Notes: generated from the letters alone by a model not told the origin. Counted from the stretch's first letter, positions 29,025 through 63,662 are shown. The stretch is DNA of 64,000 bases from Acholoe squamosa (GCA_949317995.1 OX439046.1:59437774-59501773), one strand, 5' to 3'. Program-made: numbers and translations.

Positions 29025-29198
29025 GAGTAATAGATGTTTAACGCCATTTCGACAGCTAAGGTCATATTCATGGCGAGAACGACATTACACAATTTCACAG
29101 GGGAATGTGTCAGTGCCCGCGCATATGTGCACCACACACATCCCGAGGGGATAGGAAAGAGGAGAAATAGACCCTTTTAAGTGGGCTAGGGAAGCCCG
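29025..29198 (-). mobile_element. SINE copy 1, with 16-bp target duplication
   Basis: Flanked by AGATTTGCTATTGAGT at 29009-29024 and 29199-29214, identical. The body matches copy 2 at 31831-32015 in the opposite orientation (about 88% by eye). It begins CGGGCTTCCC and ends GTTAAACATCTATTACTC. No pol III A/B boxes are recognised. Confidence 0.85.
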
Positions 29199-29339
29199 AG
29201 ATTTGCTATTGAGTCGTCCTTGTATCTTACTACCACTCTCAATAACCATTGTCTCTTGCAGCATAATATGGCTATTATCAATAATACCACAGCAATTATG
29301 ACAGCTATTACAATATATGGAACATAAGTGTCTATATAC

Positions 29340-30160
29340 CAGGGATGTCATTGATATCCAAAATATCGAAGTATCTTCATTATTGAAAAGGTGAATATCG
29401 TATCGACATCACCCTTATATCGATATATGATAATGTTATATTTGAAAAAGGTGTTTTTGGTTGGGTCCCCTGACAAGTGGTGTCAGTAATGCAGTGAGGT
29501 AGTTGTTATGTGCATTCTAACCATCTTATATGGACGGTAAGTCCTTAAGTAATATATAGTGATTGTTCTATCTCCTGACAGATTGATGCCCTTAGAACTG
29601 TAGGCCCCCTGCCCCCCCCCCCGCACTACCAAATCCATACAGTTTACTGACAACATGTGCGTTCTGGGTTTTCCGTAACACACAGTGTCATTGAGTATCA
29701 GTGTGGGGGCTCGGGTAGGTCCCTAATGTATACATGTTTTCTATACATGTACGTCTATGATATTTATAAGTGATGGGGTAAGGTGTTGAATTAATGATAA
29801 AAAGTTAGATGGTTCTATCAGGATGTAAGGGCTTAACACTGTATGTATACGAGGCACTAAATAACACCCTCGATCAACAATGCATGGTACAAAAAAATAT
29901 TCTATTGCTATGATATCTTTCAACACGACAAGTTGATTATATCTTCATTCCAATACTTAAAAATTCGTCGGGAACCTTGTGTGGCATACTTTGGCATTTG
30001 CCTCCTATTCTTGGGAACCTATTATAACCCATCCCTTTAGTTTTGGGGTGCCTTTAGTCCTATTGAAACAAACCCTTTGTAATAAAAAAAAATCTGAATA
30101 TCGATGCTAAAAATCATGATAATCGGAATCGACAAAAAAGGCATGTCAATGACATCCCTA
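29340..30160. mobile_element. hAT-like MITE with perfect 8-bp TSD
   Basis: 821 bp with inverted ends CAGGGATGTCATTGA and TCAATGACATCCCTA. CTATATAC is duplicated on both sides (29332-29339, 30161-30168). The 8-bp duplication and CAGGGATG start are typical of hAT transposons. No transposase ORF, so non-autonomous. Confidence 0.88.
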
Positions 30161-30710
30161 CTATATACTTGATACTATCTAGTTGGTCTACTAAGTCTTC
30201 TATAGGTTTATCATCAACAGGTCCTAATTTTTCTATATCAACTTCTAGTTGAAAGCCCTTATCGAGAATAGGCTTCCATATCATGTCTTGCATCTTAAAA
30301 TATTTTCAGAGGTGTAGTTATTCGAGTTTCGCGGGCTACAGAATATTCTGGGCGCTCTTCAAAATAAATGGGTAATTTCAAGAGATCAGACAAAAACAAA
30401 ATACACCAAGTTCTGGAACTGGGAGAATAGTAGGAGACAATTCACCTGCTGACTGTTTGTTTATCTACCCCTTTTTTTGTAACTCTGTTATCATAGCCAA
30501 TAAATACAATGATGAGGAGTCTGCAAAGAGATGACACTCTAGTCAGAGACATCCATTTGCTATTGTATGCAGTAGTAGGCTCTCAGACTGCTGTACCTGA
30601 TTTTATGATTTTCAATTCAATTCGCCTCATTCTCTCTGTTGGCATCTTCTCTTCTCTTCTTCTATTTTGTTCTTGTCCCCTACTTCTTCAACTTCTCCTT
30701 CACCTATAAT

Positions 30711-30960
30711 GTTAGACTTGTTGGGAATTTCATCCACTGCGCTAGAAAGTGAGCTATTCAGCTTCTTGCTACAAGTCTCATAAATAGATTCATCTTGATT
30801 TACCCCCTCTTCTTTTGTCTCTTTTTGAGTATTCCCTTCCTCTTGTTCTCTCGCTATAGTGGGCTTGTTGTGATCCTCATCCCTACGCTAGAAGGTGAGC
30901 TGTTCAGCCCCTTCTCACTACAAGCCTAGATCTGTTTTGTTTACTCCTCCCCTCTTTTAT
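30711..30960. repeat. Diverged direct repeats
   Basis: 30711-30835 and 30858-30960 share CTTGTTG, GCTAGAAAG/GGTGAGCT.TTCAG and following T/C-rich sequence. Several CCTTCTCTTCT copies follow to 31040. The region has no gene. Confidence 0.45.
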
Positions 30961-31384
30961 CCCTTCCTTCTCTTCTCTTCCCTTCCTTCTTTTATCCCTT
31001 CTTTCTCTTCTTTAATCCCTTCCTTCTCTTCTTTCTATTATAACATTGTTGGGGCCCCCTCTATTGTACCAAGAGGTAGGCTATTCCATGCGAGTCGTCA
31101 TTTGCATTTATGTCATGGCTACACAGGTTTGAAAGCTTTTAGATAGAGAAATTCAACAATATTCAGCTCTGTTTATTGCAGGGGTTGAGGTGATCGTCAG
31201 CCATTGAATACAGACACACTGTATTCAATCCCCCCAATGAATACGACATGTCCAGTACTGATCTTTGTATTTCTTATGAAGAAGTTTCCAAAATCAGAGG
31301 CTTTCATTGTCTGTTTGTTCTTTCGGCCAGTGAGTGGCATCTTTGCATACTGACAAGCTGACATATCAATCACACATATAGAGG

Positions 31385-31585
31385 TAGTCTAGTGATAGGT
31401 AGACTGTGTAGGGCTTCTGCCTTACTCTCAGGAGATCCAGGGTTCAAATCCAAGCCAAACCTTCCTGTATTTTGCCCAATTCGTTTATCCATGGTGCCAA
31501 TGGGAAAAGGAGACCCCTGGTGTCAGAATCCTGAACTACCTATCCCCGCCAGCCACCCATCACTTTCCCTATGGTATTCATGAAC
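31385..31585 (+). mobile_element. tRNA-derived SINE
   Basis: The head reads GGTAGTCTAGTGATAGG (A-box-like), with GGTTCAAATCC (B box, consensus GGTTCRANTCC) about 45 bp later, as in tRNA genes. The sequence between does not form a full cloverleaf and a non-tRNA body follows, so a SINE is more likely than a tRNA gene. Confidence 0.65.
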
Positions 31586-31830
31586 TATATGGCAAGATTG
31601 TTTTTTACCCTTTGTTTTCCCCCAATCATATCAGGATCCCGTTACAGAGTTGTTAAAACGCAAGTTTTGTTGTTTGGTTTCTGGGACAGGCTCAGACTAT
31701 GCATTTGGACCCAAAAACTTAGGAGATCACCAAATTATTTTTAACACCCCTAACCTAACCCTATGCCCACCCCTGTACATCCCATGTTCTGTTCCTATAT
31801 GCAGTTATAATTATAAGGCACAGACATATT

Positions 31831-32015
31831 CGGGCTTCCCTAGCCCACTTAAAAGGGTCTATTTCTCCTCTTTCCTATCCACTCAGGATGTGTGTGGTGT
31901 ACATATGCGAGGGCACTGACACATTCCTCTGTGGAATTGTGTAATGTAGTTCTCGCCATGAATATGACCTTAGTTGTCGAAATGGAGTTAAACATCTATT
32001 ACTCACTCACTCACT
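31831..32015 (+). mobile_element. SINE copy 2, with 12-bp target duplication
   Basis: The same family as 29025-29198. Flanked by CACAGACATATT at 31819-31830 and 32016-32027. The tail is a short run of ACTC repeats, which explains the 3' end. Confidence 0.85.
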
Positions 32016-32027
32016 CACAGACATATT

Positions 32028-35000
32028 GATTGCATTATATACATGTATATTTGAGTACAGATATGCTTTTCTACATCCTTGGCCTGTTCTGAGAAAATGG
32101 TTTCATGAATGAAAGGGACAGGGGGCTTATCCCCCCTTCAATACTTGTGTACCAGCATGTTTCATCTAAATCTAAAAAAGTTGAGCCACACTGAACATAG
32201 GCATTCCAAGAATTGACTACCACATTGGGCTTCAAGATTTTACTGAAAATGATATAGAGGAGAAGGAACACATCCATCTCTTACAGTCAAGCTCATACAA
32301 CTGAATCTGGATGACTGATCCACAGTTATCGAGGTGGACCGGTGCCTCCTTCCCCTTAAAAATCTAGGTTAAGACTACCCTTCTCATTTTATATTCGTAG
32401 GGTAGTAACCTTATAATGCAGACCGAACATAGAAATATAGTGGTGTCTATTGAAAAACCAAATGTAATGGGATTCAAAGCAGATCTTCACATGCCTCAGG
32501 TGGATGCCCTACTGCTAGACTGCCATTAGATTTCTGTAGACTAGCATATAAACCATTCTTAGACCACCATTTGCAAGGTATGGGTAATATGATGATCTTC
32601 AGAAGTATTAACCATTACAATGATATATCTGCAGAATATTGTGATGCAGTTAGATATATGTAACAGGTCTTCTAATGATCCATCAACCAAAGACCACTAG
32701 GTGCTTGTCTGCCAATATTATATAGGCATGGCTCAATTGGCCGGCAGAGGCCTAGTGGACTTTGTGTCTTTAATAAGATTAAAAGTCTACTGCATGGATA
32801 AGGATTGATGCCATACTCAATTGGTGGCTTTGTCAGATTATTTGAATGAACAGTTTCAATGTTTTGTTGAAAAAGAAAAGCCAGCACAGTCTACCAGATA
32901 ACCTAAAAGTTTTAAATTCTCTCCTTTTACTGCCTTTTTTATTCTTTATTTTCCTTGTGATATGAGGCAATGGTGAACATTGTACTGAGAGACAACTTCC
33001 CTTACTTTTATAAACTAAACCACCTGCAAGCTATTGATGCACTCTTCCCCCATGTTTCTATTCTCTGCCTCATTTTCTGTCCCTCTGAATTCTAGCATAA
33101 ATATAGGTATCTTGACAGATCCATTCCCCATCAACACACCTATGATTTTGTGGGACTGTAAGGGAGCCTTTACCATTTACTAGCATTGTTGTCAGAAAGA
33201 ACATGACTTTGACGGGGGGAGGGAGCAAAGCACCTTATAAATACTTTTTTGAGTCTGTATGGTGAGTGCCACACTATGAGTATTTAAGGGGGTTTGGGGA
33301 CTTCCCCCAAGGGAAATTTTAAAAATCTAGGCATTATTTGCTGCATTTTAAGACCAATTTGTAAGTACAAATAACTGTTTCAGTTCATCACATAAGTGTA
33401 TAATGGTTTCCAAATGCAGGGGTGTGGGTAACATATTCTGCCCTCCCACCACATATCTGGGACTGAGTCCCCCCTCCCCAGCACTAGTGTTAGACACCCC
33501 TGTCCAGTCTTATCTGTCAGAGGAGAGAGTTGGTGCAACAGAGTGTTTACTGCATAATATCATAACATAACATTGTCTTTATTGTATTATTGTACCTCTA
33601 TAAGGGTTCGTTGTAAGTTGTAGGTAAAGAAATTCTGAATGTGCAGTGGGGGGGGGGGGCAGTCATTATGGGGGATAGGTCATAGTTAGGGCTTCTAGGA
33701 GGCTCTGTGCTGGTCTAGGACTGTCTAATCTGATGTCTTTCTGGTGTATCTTGGTAGTATAAGAAAAGGATTGTACACGATCGAAATCCTCCAAGTAGCT
33801 GATTTATCGGGATTTTAGCAAAGCCGACCCCCCTCCCCAGGGCAGGTTATACCCTTACCATCACAACAAGATGGCCTCTAAGGGTCTCTTTATGTCCCAA
33901 ATGGCTAGTTCTGACCATTTTCATGAATTTATAATGAGGTTTAATTAGGATTCTGAAAGTCTCAATTTGGGTTGTAGGCTATTTCCACTATATGGGCGAA
34001 CTTCAGATCCCCCCGTAGGGGTGTTCAAATTTTTTTTTATGATTTACCATGTTTTTAGGTTCAAATGCATAGTTTGAAACTGTCCCCAAAGAAAAGTAGA
34101 TTGATTACAAAACCCTAATCCCAAGGGAAAAAAAGAAACACTTCACACAGAAATTAATGATAAACAGGACCTGTTTATTTTCAGAATTATGAAGCATCAG
34201 TTAACCAAGTTGAGAGTTGGTTTATAACTCTGCTGTGGCTATAATTGTAAAGGAAATATTCTAAGCACTCCAGCATGAACAAATTAAAACCATAGAAATA
34301 ATTGACCCCCTAGAGAACCACAGAGGTCAGAACAAAAAAGAAGATTAATTATGTTTTAATAAGAAACTCTGTAGGCTGTATAGTTGATTGATGCCTAAAG
34401 GGCTAAGTCTATGCAGTATTTAACAAATCTAACGATGTACAATATTTTGTGTACAATGCACAAATTGGTACTCCATGTAATGAATATCAAGTTTCTATGA
34501 AATCAACAGTTGGTGATTGCATATATTGATGATTATAAAGAACAGTTGAGTTACAAATTACCTTGATGACAAGTATAAGATAAATATAGATTCCCTCTTT
34601 ACCCATCAATGACATATAACCTCAGAAAAAAGCCATGTCATGTTCAATAATTATCATAATTACACATATATATACGACACAGTGAGTGCGTTGGCAGTGA
34701 GACGCTGTTAATATATATAAACTGAGTCGATAATACACTTATACTCCACTCGCAAACCATGCATTTTACCCTAAGGGCAAATGCAAATCAGAATTTCGAG
34801 GTATACATACTCGTCATGTATAAACCTATGGTCCATTATAGTTGTGCTTTTTTCCCCTTGTGCATCCTTCTTTTTCCTTGTGAATCATAGTTATTCAGTT
34901 TTACCTATTTTTCTTCTCTTTTGACATATAGTCCTAGCAATCAGCCAAATCATACTGAACTCACTCTGCGTAGATGATGATAGTGAAAGGAAATGTGTAC

Positions 35001-36727
35001 AGGATCTGTAAGACATGTAGTTTTGGCTATGATACAGCTAACGCCAACCATAAAGTATCAAATTCAGTACATTCAATGTACGAGTGACTTTTTATAAACA
35101 GATGTGTAAATGGTCTCCTTCTGTATGTATGCTATGGTCAGAGATAGGCATATCTTAACAGAAATCAAGAATTGTCTCCTTTTTAGATATGATGATTAGG
35201 ATAGTAGCAGCTAGGTCTAACAGCTGTAGCAGTGTAAGTATTAGTTTTGCTTAAAGATCCATCCATCCTAAATAATTAGATCTTTAACTTTTTTTGAATA
35301 TAGAAAAAAACACTTTTACTTTCTATCTGACATGAGCAGAGGTATTGCAAGGGTAAAATAGCTACGGCTCTATGAGACTCCATACACTGATCTGATAGGT
35401 TTACAAAATTTGACACCATTTTAGTTTTGATGAAACACCCTGCAAACACAATGTCATATCAATCTAATATTTTCTTCTGCTTTTTGCTAATGCATTAACT
35501 GACAAAGCTGGAACAGAAACTGAAAATCTTTCTGTGACCATTAAAAGAACTAATTCAGCTTCAGATAGGTAATTCCTTTGGTCAATTCCAATAGTGGATG
35601 GATCTGCTATGTTATGAAGCTTAGATCCAGTAAATGATTAGAAAATACAGCAATTTGGGTTGTCCAGGCTTGAGGATGTAATGATTGTATAACAATGGAG
35701 GCATATAGAATATATCAAAGCCTTTTTCTTTGACAAGACTAACATTCTTGAACAAATCATCACTTAACCCCATTTAGTTGTCCCTACACTATTTGAATAT
35801 ATATAGTTAATTCTGTTCTCTTGGTTAAAACAATCAGTAGGGATGAGCCACACATAATCCTTTGTTCTTTGTTCTTGCTCCTCTAAAATGGGTAAGGAAG
35901 GAACTGTTCAAGGGAAACTTTTAATTTGATTAACAAATATGACCACTATGTCCATTTTCCTCATGTTGGGGTTATGATAAATTTTCAATGAGTCAATATC
36001 TTTATGCACAGTCTTTTACTAGTTTACTATATTGCCAACAGTCAACCTCATTTGAGAAAAGATCTTTCCTTTTAAGACAGGACAATGATAACATAAATGA
36101 TATCTTTTTTCATTCTTGATGTAGAGGAGACTAGATTATATGTAATGATAAGCCTTTATTGAATTGTAGATGGACATCTGAGGCCTTGGTTAGGTTATTT
36201 GAGCAATTTCATAAACATTTGATACATGAAATGAAAATAGAAAACTTTACTTTTCAACTGCAACCCCACAAGGCCTTTAAGCTAGTCCCATAATACTTAC
36301 AGAAAAAAGGATATGAATTATTTTCTAACCGTTTCCTTACATACATAAGTATACTTACATACTACAATGGCCCTATTTCACTATTTTTCACTGACAATGA
36401 CAGTGATCGGTCTTTCCATGAAATAAAAATAACAATGATATAATTATAATGATAACTCGAGTAAAAATGTGGCACATACTGCACGTATATCTCAGTTCAT
36501 CCACGGTTCAATCATCAATATTACGAAGACAATATTATTAGCACCAACATGAAATGAGTACTTTCTGTATACATTTACAATCTCACAGGCTTTGAGATTT
36601 ATACAGCACAAGGTAACCATGGCAACAGCCATTTTGGGAACCATGGCAACAATCACCATGTGGCTTTAGTGTGCGTTGACCAGCAGTTTGGGGTTTCACC
36701 ATGGTTTGGTGTTGCTGTGACTCTTTA
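32028..36727. other. Intergenic sequence and likely 3' UTR of the collagen gene
   Basis: No credible coding exon in 4.7 kb. The collagen stop codon is at 36728-36730 (minus). The first good poly(A) signal downstream is AATAAA (minus) at 36155-36160, giving a 3' UTR of about 570 bases. Two GTAACCATGGCAAC-type motifs lie in this UTR (36613-36626, 36637-36650). A 12-G run is near 33648. Confidence 0.5.
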
Positions 36728-59782
<23,055 letters not shown>

Positions 59783-59940
59783 CTGAAGTTTAAAACATGA
59801 TTAAAACTTCAAAATATTGTATGAAATGGCAGTATGAAATATTTCTCTATTAGCAGTCCAGACAACTCTTTGACCTTAATTTTATGATTGATAATAACAA
59901 TGACCAGATCAGGGAAAACATGCCTCCATGTTTTCCTACA

Positions 59941-60410
59941 TAAATTGCTTGTCAAACCTAGGTTGGTGTGTAATATTGAATATTGCAAATAAGCTCTAAA
60001 TGCATTATACCCTATCTCTATATACTGATAATGCAAAGAATACAGTTTAATTGAAAAATAACCATAGCAATCTCATCTTTATATCATAAAGTTAGTAATA
60101 GAAGGACTTTCTTTAGGTCTGTTTTCGGTTCTGAGTTCCTTATAAAATTTCCCAAACATTTGTGACTGAAAGTTCCCATTTGGAATAATGGAGTGGTTAC
60201 CATGGCAAGCAGGCATATATACCAATATTCTGTTTCCATGGCAACAAACGTTCCTACTGGATTCCAAAAAAGTTTCAGTGGAGATGGAATATTTCTAAGC
60301 ACACCACTAAAGCGTTATTTATAGTATTTTTCAGTGTTTTACCCATGTACTGTCCCCTATTGGATCCCCCTGGAGGCGTGTTTCTGCCCGTTAGATCACA
60401 TATTATGATC
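59941..60410 (+). repeat. Dispersed repeat copy B
   Basis: Second copy of the repeat at 39023-39650. It ends where the AT-rich start of the tyrosine-recombinase element region begins. Confidence 0.7.
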
Positions 60411-60536
60411 TTATTCAGACATTTTTACCTAGGGAATATATATATATATGGGACTATATACACCCGTGTATATATATATAATTAATATGTGCAGTGGTTG
60501 GATCTACTTTTCCTCCAGGGCACGCATTGGTATGTG

Positions 60537-60579
60537 TGACGTCACCGTAAACATCCTGCACCTATATAAGCTGCAGGAT
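60537..60579 (+). promoter_or_regulatory. CRE and TATA promoter of the recombinase element
   Basis: TGACGTCA at 60537-60544 and TATATAAG at 60563-60570, about 130 bp before the gag-like start codon. The TATA box lies in the loop of an 8-bp inverted repeat, ATCCTGCA (60553-60560) and TGCAGGAT (60572-60579). Confidence 0.6.
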
Positions 60580-60698
60580 CCAAATTAACCGTCAGTTGGC
60601 GTATATCCTCCGAGCTGCACACACCGCGCTGGGTGGTGCCAGGAATTTTAACTTTTATTCTTGGTTTTTTCGAATATTACGGTATTATACCCTGCAAT

Positions 60699-61697
60699 AT
60701 GGGTAGGAAAACAACAGGTAGAGCATCTACCAAGCCTGGTACGAAGAAAATACCAAAGAATACGAAGAATAAGGCCAACTCTAGGACTTCGAGCAGCTCT
60801 GATCCAAGTATGGGTGATCCGGTGTCACCTGTTCCAAAAGCTTCAGGAAAGAACTTGGATCTAGCTGCTGACCAGACGTTCGTCAATCTGGAGGAGAGGA
60901 CTACGGTAATTGAAGACCAGCTCGCAGATATCAAGGGTCTTTTGGAGACTATAGCGGATAGACAGAGCAATCCGGTAGAAGGGGCGTGTCAAGCGGACTC
61001 ACGTGGTGATGTTTTGACGCTGGATTCGAAAGGCGCCGTGACCAAGCAACGGGGGAGACGTAGACAGCGCTCGCCTAGTGACCGTGGAAGCCATGACAAC
61101 AGGAATCCAAGATGGCGACGGGACCGTTCTACTTCGTCGGATTGGGATAAAGATTCATCTTGTTCAAGGGGTTCTTCTGCTGATACTACACGTTCTACAC
61201 GGAAAAGGCACCGGGGTGAGTTCGATCAAAAGAATTTTCTAGAGAAAAATTCCAAAATTGATTGTATCGAACGGTTAATGCTGGTAAATGTACGTCTTGC
61301 AAAGGACAAGTATGATGAGGGCGAGGACATTTTCCATTTGCTTAGTCACCTTGAAATGTTAATCGAAAAATCCAGTACAAAGATCTATACGGTGTCAGCT
61401 TTGTCTAAATATGACAAGTCGGTGAAGGATAGGGCGAACAAGAATGGATTGAGAGCATTCGAGAGGGTAGATAATTCTGATATCCTTAGATATTTATCTT
61501 ACGACGGGACCGTCCAAGCCCAGAAGGGGCAGGTGGTAAAATCCAAATCCGTCAAATCTAGGGCAGCTCGTACTTGTTTTGCTTTCAATAGAGCTGAGGG
61601 CTGTAGGGAGGATCCCTGTAAATACCGTCATGTTTGTGATGTATGTAATTCTCCTACCCATGGCAAGGAGAAATGCCAGAAAAACAAGAAGGATTAG
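60699..61697 (+). CDS. Gag-like ORF1 of the recombinase element
   Basis: 332 codons from ATG 60699 (MGRKTTGR); an in-frame ATG at 60633 would add 22 hydrophobic residues that look unlike the rest. Basic N-terminus, a short helical segment (TFVNLEERTTVIEDQLADIK), an Arg/Ser-rich section and a mostly helical C-terminal half. The end has a CCCH-like finger (C-x8-C-x4-C-x3-H, CFAFNRAEGCREDPCKYRH) followed at once by a CCHC knuckle (C-x2-C-x4-H-x4-C). The pair is typical of RNA binding and of gag proteins of this class. It stops at TAG 61695-61697; the next ORF is in the same frame. Confidence 0.8.
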   Translation: MGRKTTGRASTKPGTKKIPKNTKNKANSRTSSSSDPSMGDPVSPVPKASGKNLDLAADQTFVNLEERTTVIEDQLADIKGLLETIADRQSNPVEGACQADSRGDVLTLDSKGAVTKQRGRRRQRSPSDRGSHDNRNPRWRRDRSTSSDWDKDSSCSRGSSADTTRSTRKRHRGEFDQKNFLEKNSKIDCIERLMLVNVRLAKDKYDEGEDIFHLLSHLEMLIEKSSTKIYTVSALSKYDKSVKDRANKNGLRAFERVDNSDILRYLSYDGTVQAQKGQVVKSKSVKSRAARTCFAFNRAEGCREDPCKYRHVCDVCNSPTHGKEKCQKNKKD

Positions 61698-61742
61698 TGT
61701 GTAGCCCTTAGGCAGGGTCCTACTTTAAAATCTGAAAATTTG

Positions 61743-63662
61743 ATGCCTGATTTTAATTTAGTATGTACGGTTGACCCTCCTAAGCCCCCCGTTTCTATCA
61801 TTCCGGGTGATAATGGTAAAAATGATAGTGTAGATATTTATAATTCTTGTGATTTGTCAAAGAATTTATTTATTTCTCATAGTTGCCCAGTACAGGGCGA
61901 GGTTAAGCCACTTTTTACAGTGGAGTGTTTGAATAGACCCAGCATCAGGGTCTATGACAGTTGTGTAAATGGGGTATGTATGTGTGAGCATTTTATTTAT
62001 GGTAGGAAGGCTCAGATACTCCCGTGTCGGCTGGCCAGTTTTCTCAGGCAGTCAGACCTTATTAATATCAATCAGATTGAGTCTGATTTTCTATGGTGTG
62101 GTTTTACCGAGGGGTTCAAAATTATTGACCCAGGGTGTGATACAACGTATGATTGTAAAAATTATAAGTCTATTTTAGAAGATAGATTTTATAACGAGAT
62201 GTGTGGTATTATTGTGGAGGAGTTGAACCAAGGCCTGGTTACTAAAACTGAATGTAAACCCAAATGTATTCACTCCCTAGGGGGTGTGGAAAAATCCAAT
62301 GGTAAGCTTCGTCCCATCACTGATTGCAGTATGCCAGCAGATATCTCTATTAATAACTTTATGAGTACAACGTCCAAAAGCTTCTCGTATAACTCTATTA
62401 ACACTGTTACCTGCCAGCTTGATAGGAATGATTTTATGTGTGTGGTGGATTTGAAGTCTGCATATAGAAGCATTAACGTTTATGGCCCACATATAGGCTA
62501 TCAAGGCTTCAGGTGGAATTTTGGTAATGGAGATGAATTTTTTGAAAGTAACCGTTTGACATTTGGTCTAAAGTGTGCTCCATATATATTCAGTAGAATA
62601 TCTGACTTTTTGACTATTATTGCAAAATTTTATGGTGTAGATAGGATAGTAAATTACCTGGACGATTTTATTATCATAGCTCAGACTGAAGAGGATTGTT
62701 TACGTAAAAGGAATACCCTGATTGAATGTATGGAATATCTAGGGTTTGTGGTATCTAAAGAGAAGGTTACTGAGCCCAGCCAGGTGTGTACTTTTCTAGG
62801 TATAACCATTGATTCTACTGTTATGGAGTTGTCGCTCCCGCAGAGTAAGCTAGATAAAATGACTTCAGCTATAGACGAGTGTTTGGGTAAAAAATTCGTA
62901 TCTAAGAAGACATTGCAGAAGATTGGGGGTTTGATGTCTTTTTGTTCCCAGGTAGTACGTGGTGGTAGGACTTTCAGCAGGAGATTGTTTGATCTTTGTG
63001 CAAAGGCTAGGAATAGGGGTGTGATTAAACTTAATGAGGAAACCCAAAATGACCTACTGTGGTGGAGGGATTTCTGTAGAATTTTCAATTGTAAAAATAT
63101 CATTTTAAATGATAATGATTGTACCCCTATGTATTCTGACTCATCCATACGGGGCTTTGGAGCCTGGTTTGATAAGGATTATTTGTATGGTACTTGGGGC
63201 GATTCTAACCCTATGTTGGACTGTGTGGGTCATTTTGTTCATGCCCCTAAACTTGATAATCTGAAAATTCACCATAGAAATATTAATGTGTACGAGCTCT
63301 ATCCCGTGATGGTAGGTCTTAAACGCTGGGTGAAGAATTTCTCCAACACTAGAGTTCATTGCATTACGGACAACATGCAAGTCTTGGCCATGTTGAACAC
63401 TGGTAGATCCAAGAATAAGTTGTGTATGTCCTGGTTGAGGGAAATTTTTTGGCTATGCTTTATACATAATATTGAAATATATGCAACATATATCAAATCT
63501 GAGGAGAATGTTTTAGCGGATCATTTGTCTAGACTAGATTACAAAGGTGTTCCTCTGAAATGTAAAAATGTTTTAACTAGTTATAACATGTGTTGCTATG
63601 CTTCCAGATCTGAGGGGTCTAGAGCGGAGAAGGAGAAGGTTTTTGTACAGGGGCGTGGCTGA
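61743..63662 (+). CDS. Reverse transcriptase and RNase H (ORF2) of the recombinase element
   Basis: 639 codons from ATG 61743; the frame is open all the way back to the TAG of ORF1. RT motifs: SNGKLRPITDCS, VVDLKSAYRSI (first catalytic Asp), LTFGLKCAPYIF and NYLDDFII (YLDD, about residue 305). RNase H: MYSDSSIRGFGAWF (Asp), NVYELYPVMVGL (Glu), HCITDNMQVL (Asp) and NVLADHLSR (Asp). No protease or DDE integrase domain, as expected for this class. It ends at TGA 63660-63662, inside the recombinase ORF. Confidence 0.92.
   Translation: MPDFNLVCTVDPPKPPVSIIPGDNGKNDSVDIYNSCDLSKNLFISHSCPVQGEVKPLFTVECLNRPSIRVYDSCVNGVCMCEHFIYGRKAQILPCRLASFLRQSDLININQIESDFLWCGFTEGFKIIDPGCDTTYDCKNYKSILEDRFYNEMCGIIVEELNQGLVTKTECKPKCIHSLGGVEKSNGKLRPITDCSMPADISINNFMSTTSKSFSYNSINTVTCQLDRNDFMCVVDLKSAYRSINVYGPHIGYQGFRWNFGNGDEFFESNRLTFGLKCAPYIFSRISDFLTIIAKFYGVDRIVNYLDDFIIIAQTEEDCLRKRNTLIECMEYLGFVVSKEKVTEPSQVCTFLGITIDSTVMELSLPQSKLDKMTSAIDECLGKKFVSKKTLQKIGGLMSFCSQVVRGGRTFSRRLFDLCAKARNRGVIKLNEETQNDLLWWRDFCRIFNCKNIILNDNDCTPMYSDSSIRGFGAWFDKDYLYGTWGDSNPMLDCVGHFVHAPKLDNLKIHHRNINVYELYPVMVGLKRWVKNFSNTRVHCITDNMQVLAMLNTGRSKNKLCMSWLREIFWLCFIHNIEIYATYIKSEENVLADHLSRLDYKGVPLKCKNVLTSYNMCCYASRSEGSRAEKEKVFVQGRG

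Larger units (their letters stand above)
28978..30293 (-). pseudogene. Broken exon of a transmembrane protein
   Basis: On the minus strand, a coding-like stretch at 30293-30169 (begins MQDMIWKPILDKGFQLEVD) is interrupted by a MITE (29340-30160). It resumes in the same frame at 29331 with a strongly hydrophobic segment of about 22 residues (YVPYIVIAVIIAVVLLIIAI), then Cys-Cys-Lys-Arg and a short basic cytoplasmic-type tail. A SINE (29025-29198) interrupts the tail; the pre-insertion reading would stop at 28978. An acceptor-like TTTAAG precedes the ATG. The membrane anchor near the C-terminus suggests a type I protein; cellular or envelope-like origin cannot be decided. A second open frame continues to about 28740. 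Confidence 0.55.

Noticed and set aside
31385..31460. A functional tRNA gene.
   Set aside because: A- and B-box-like motifs are present but stems do not pair well and the sequence continues into a SINE body.
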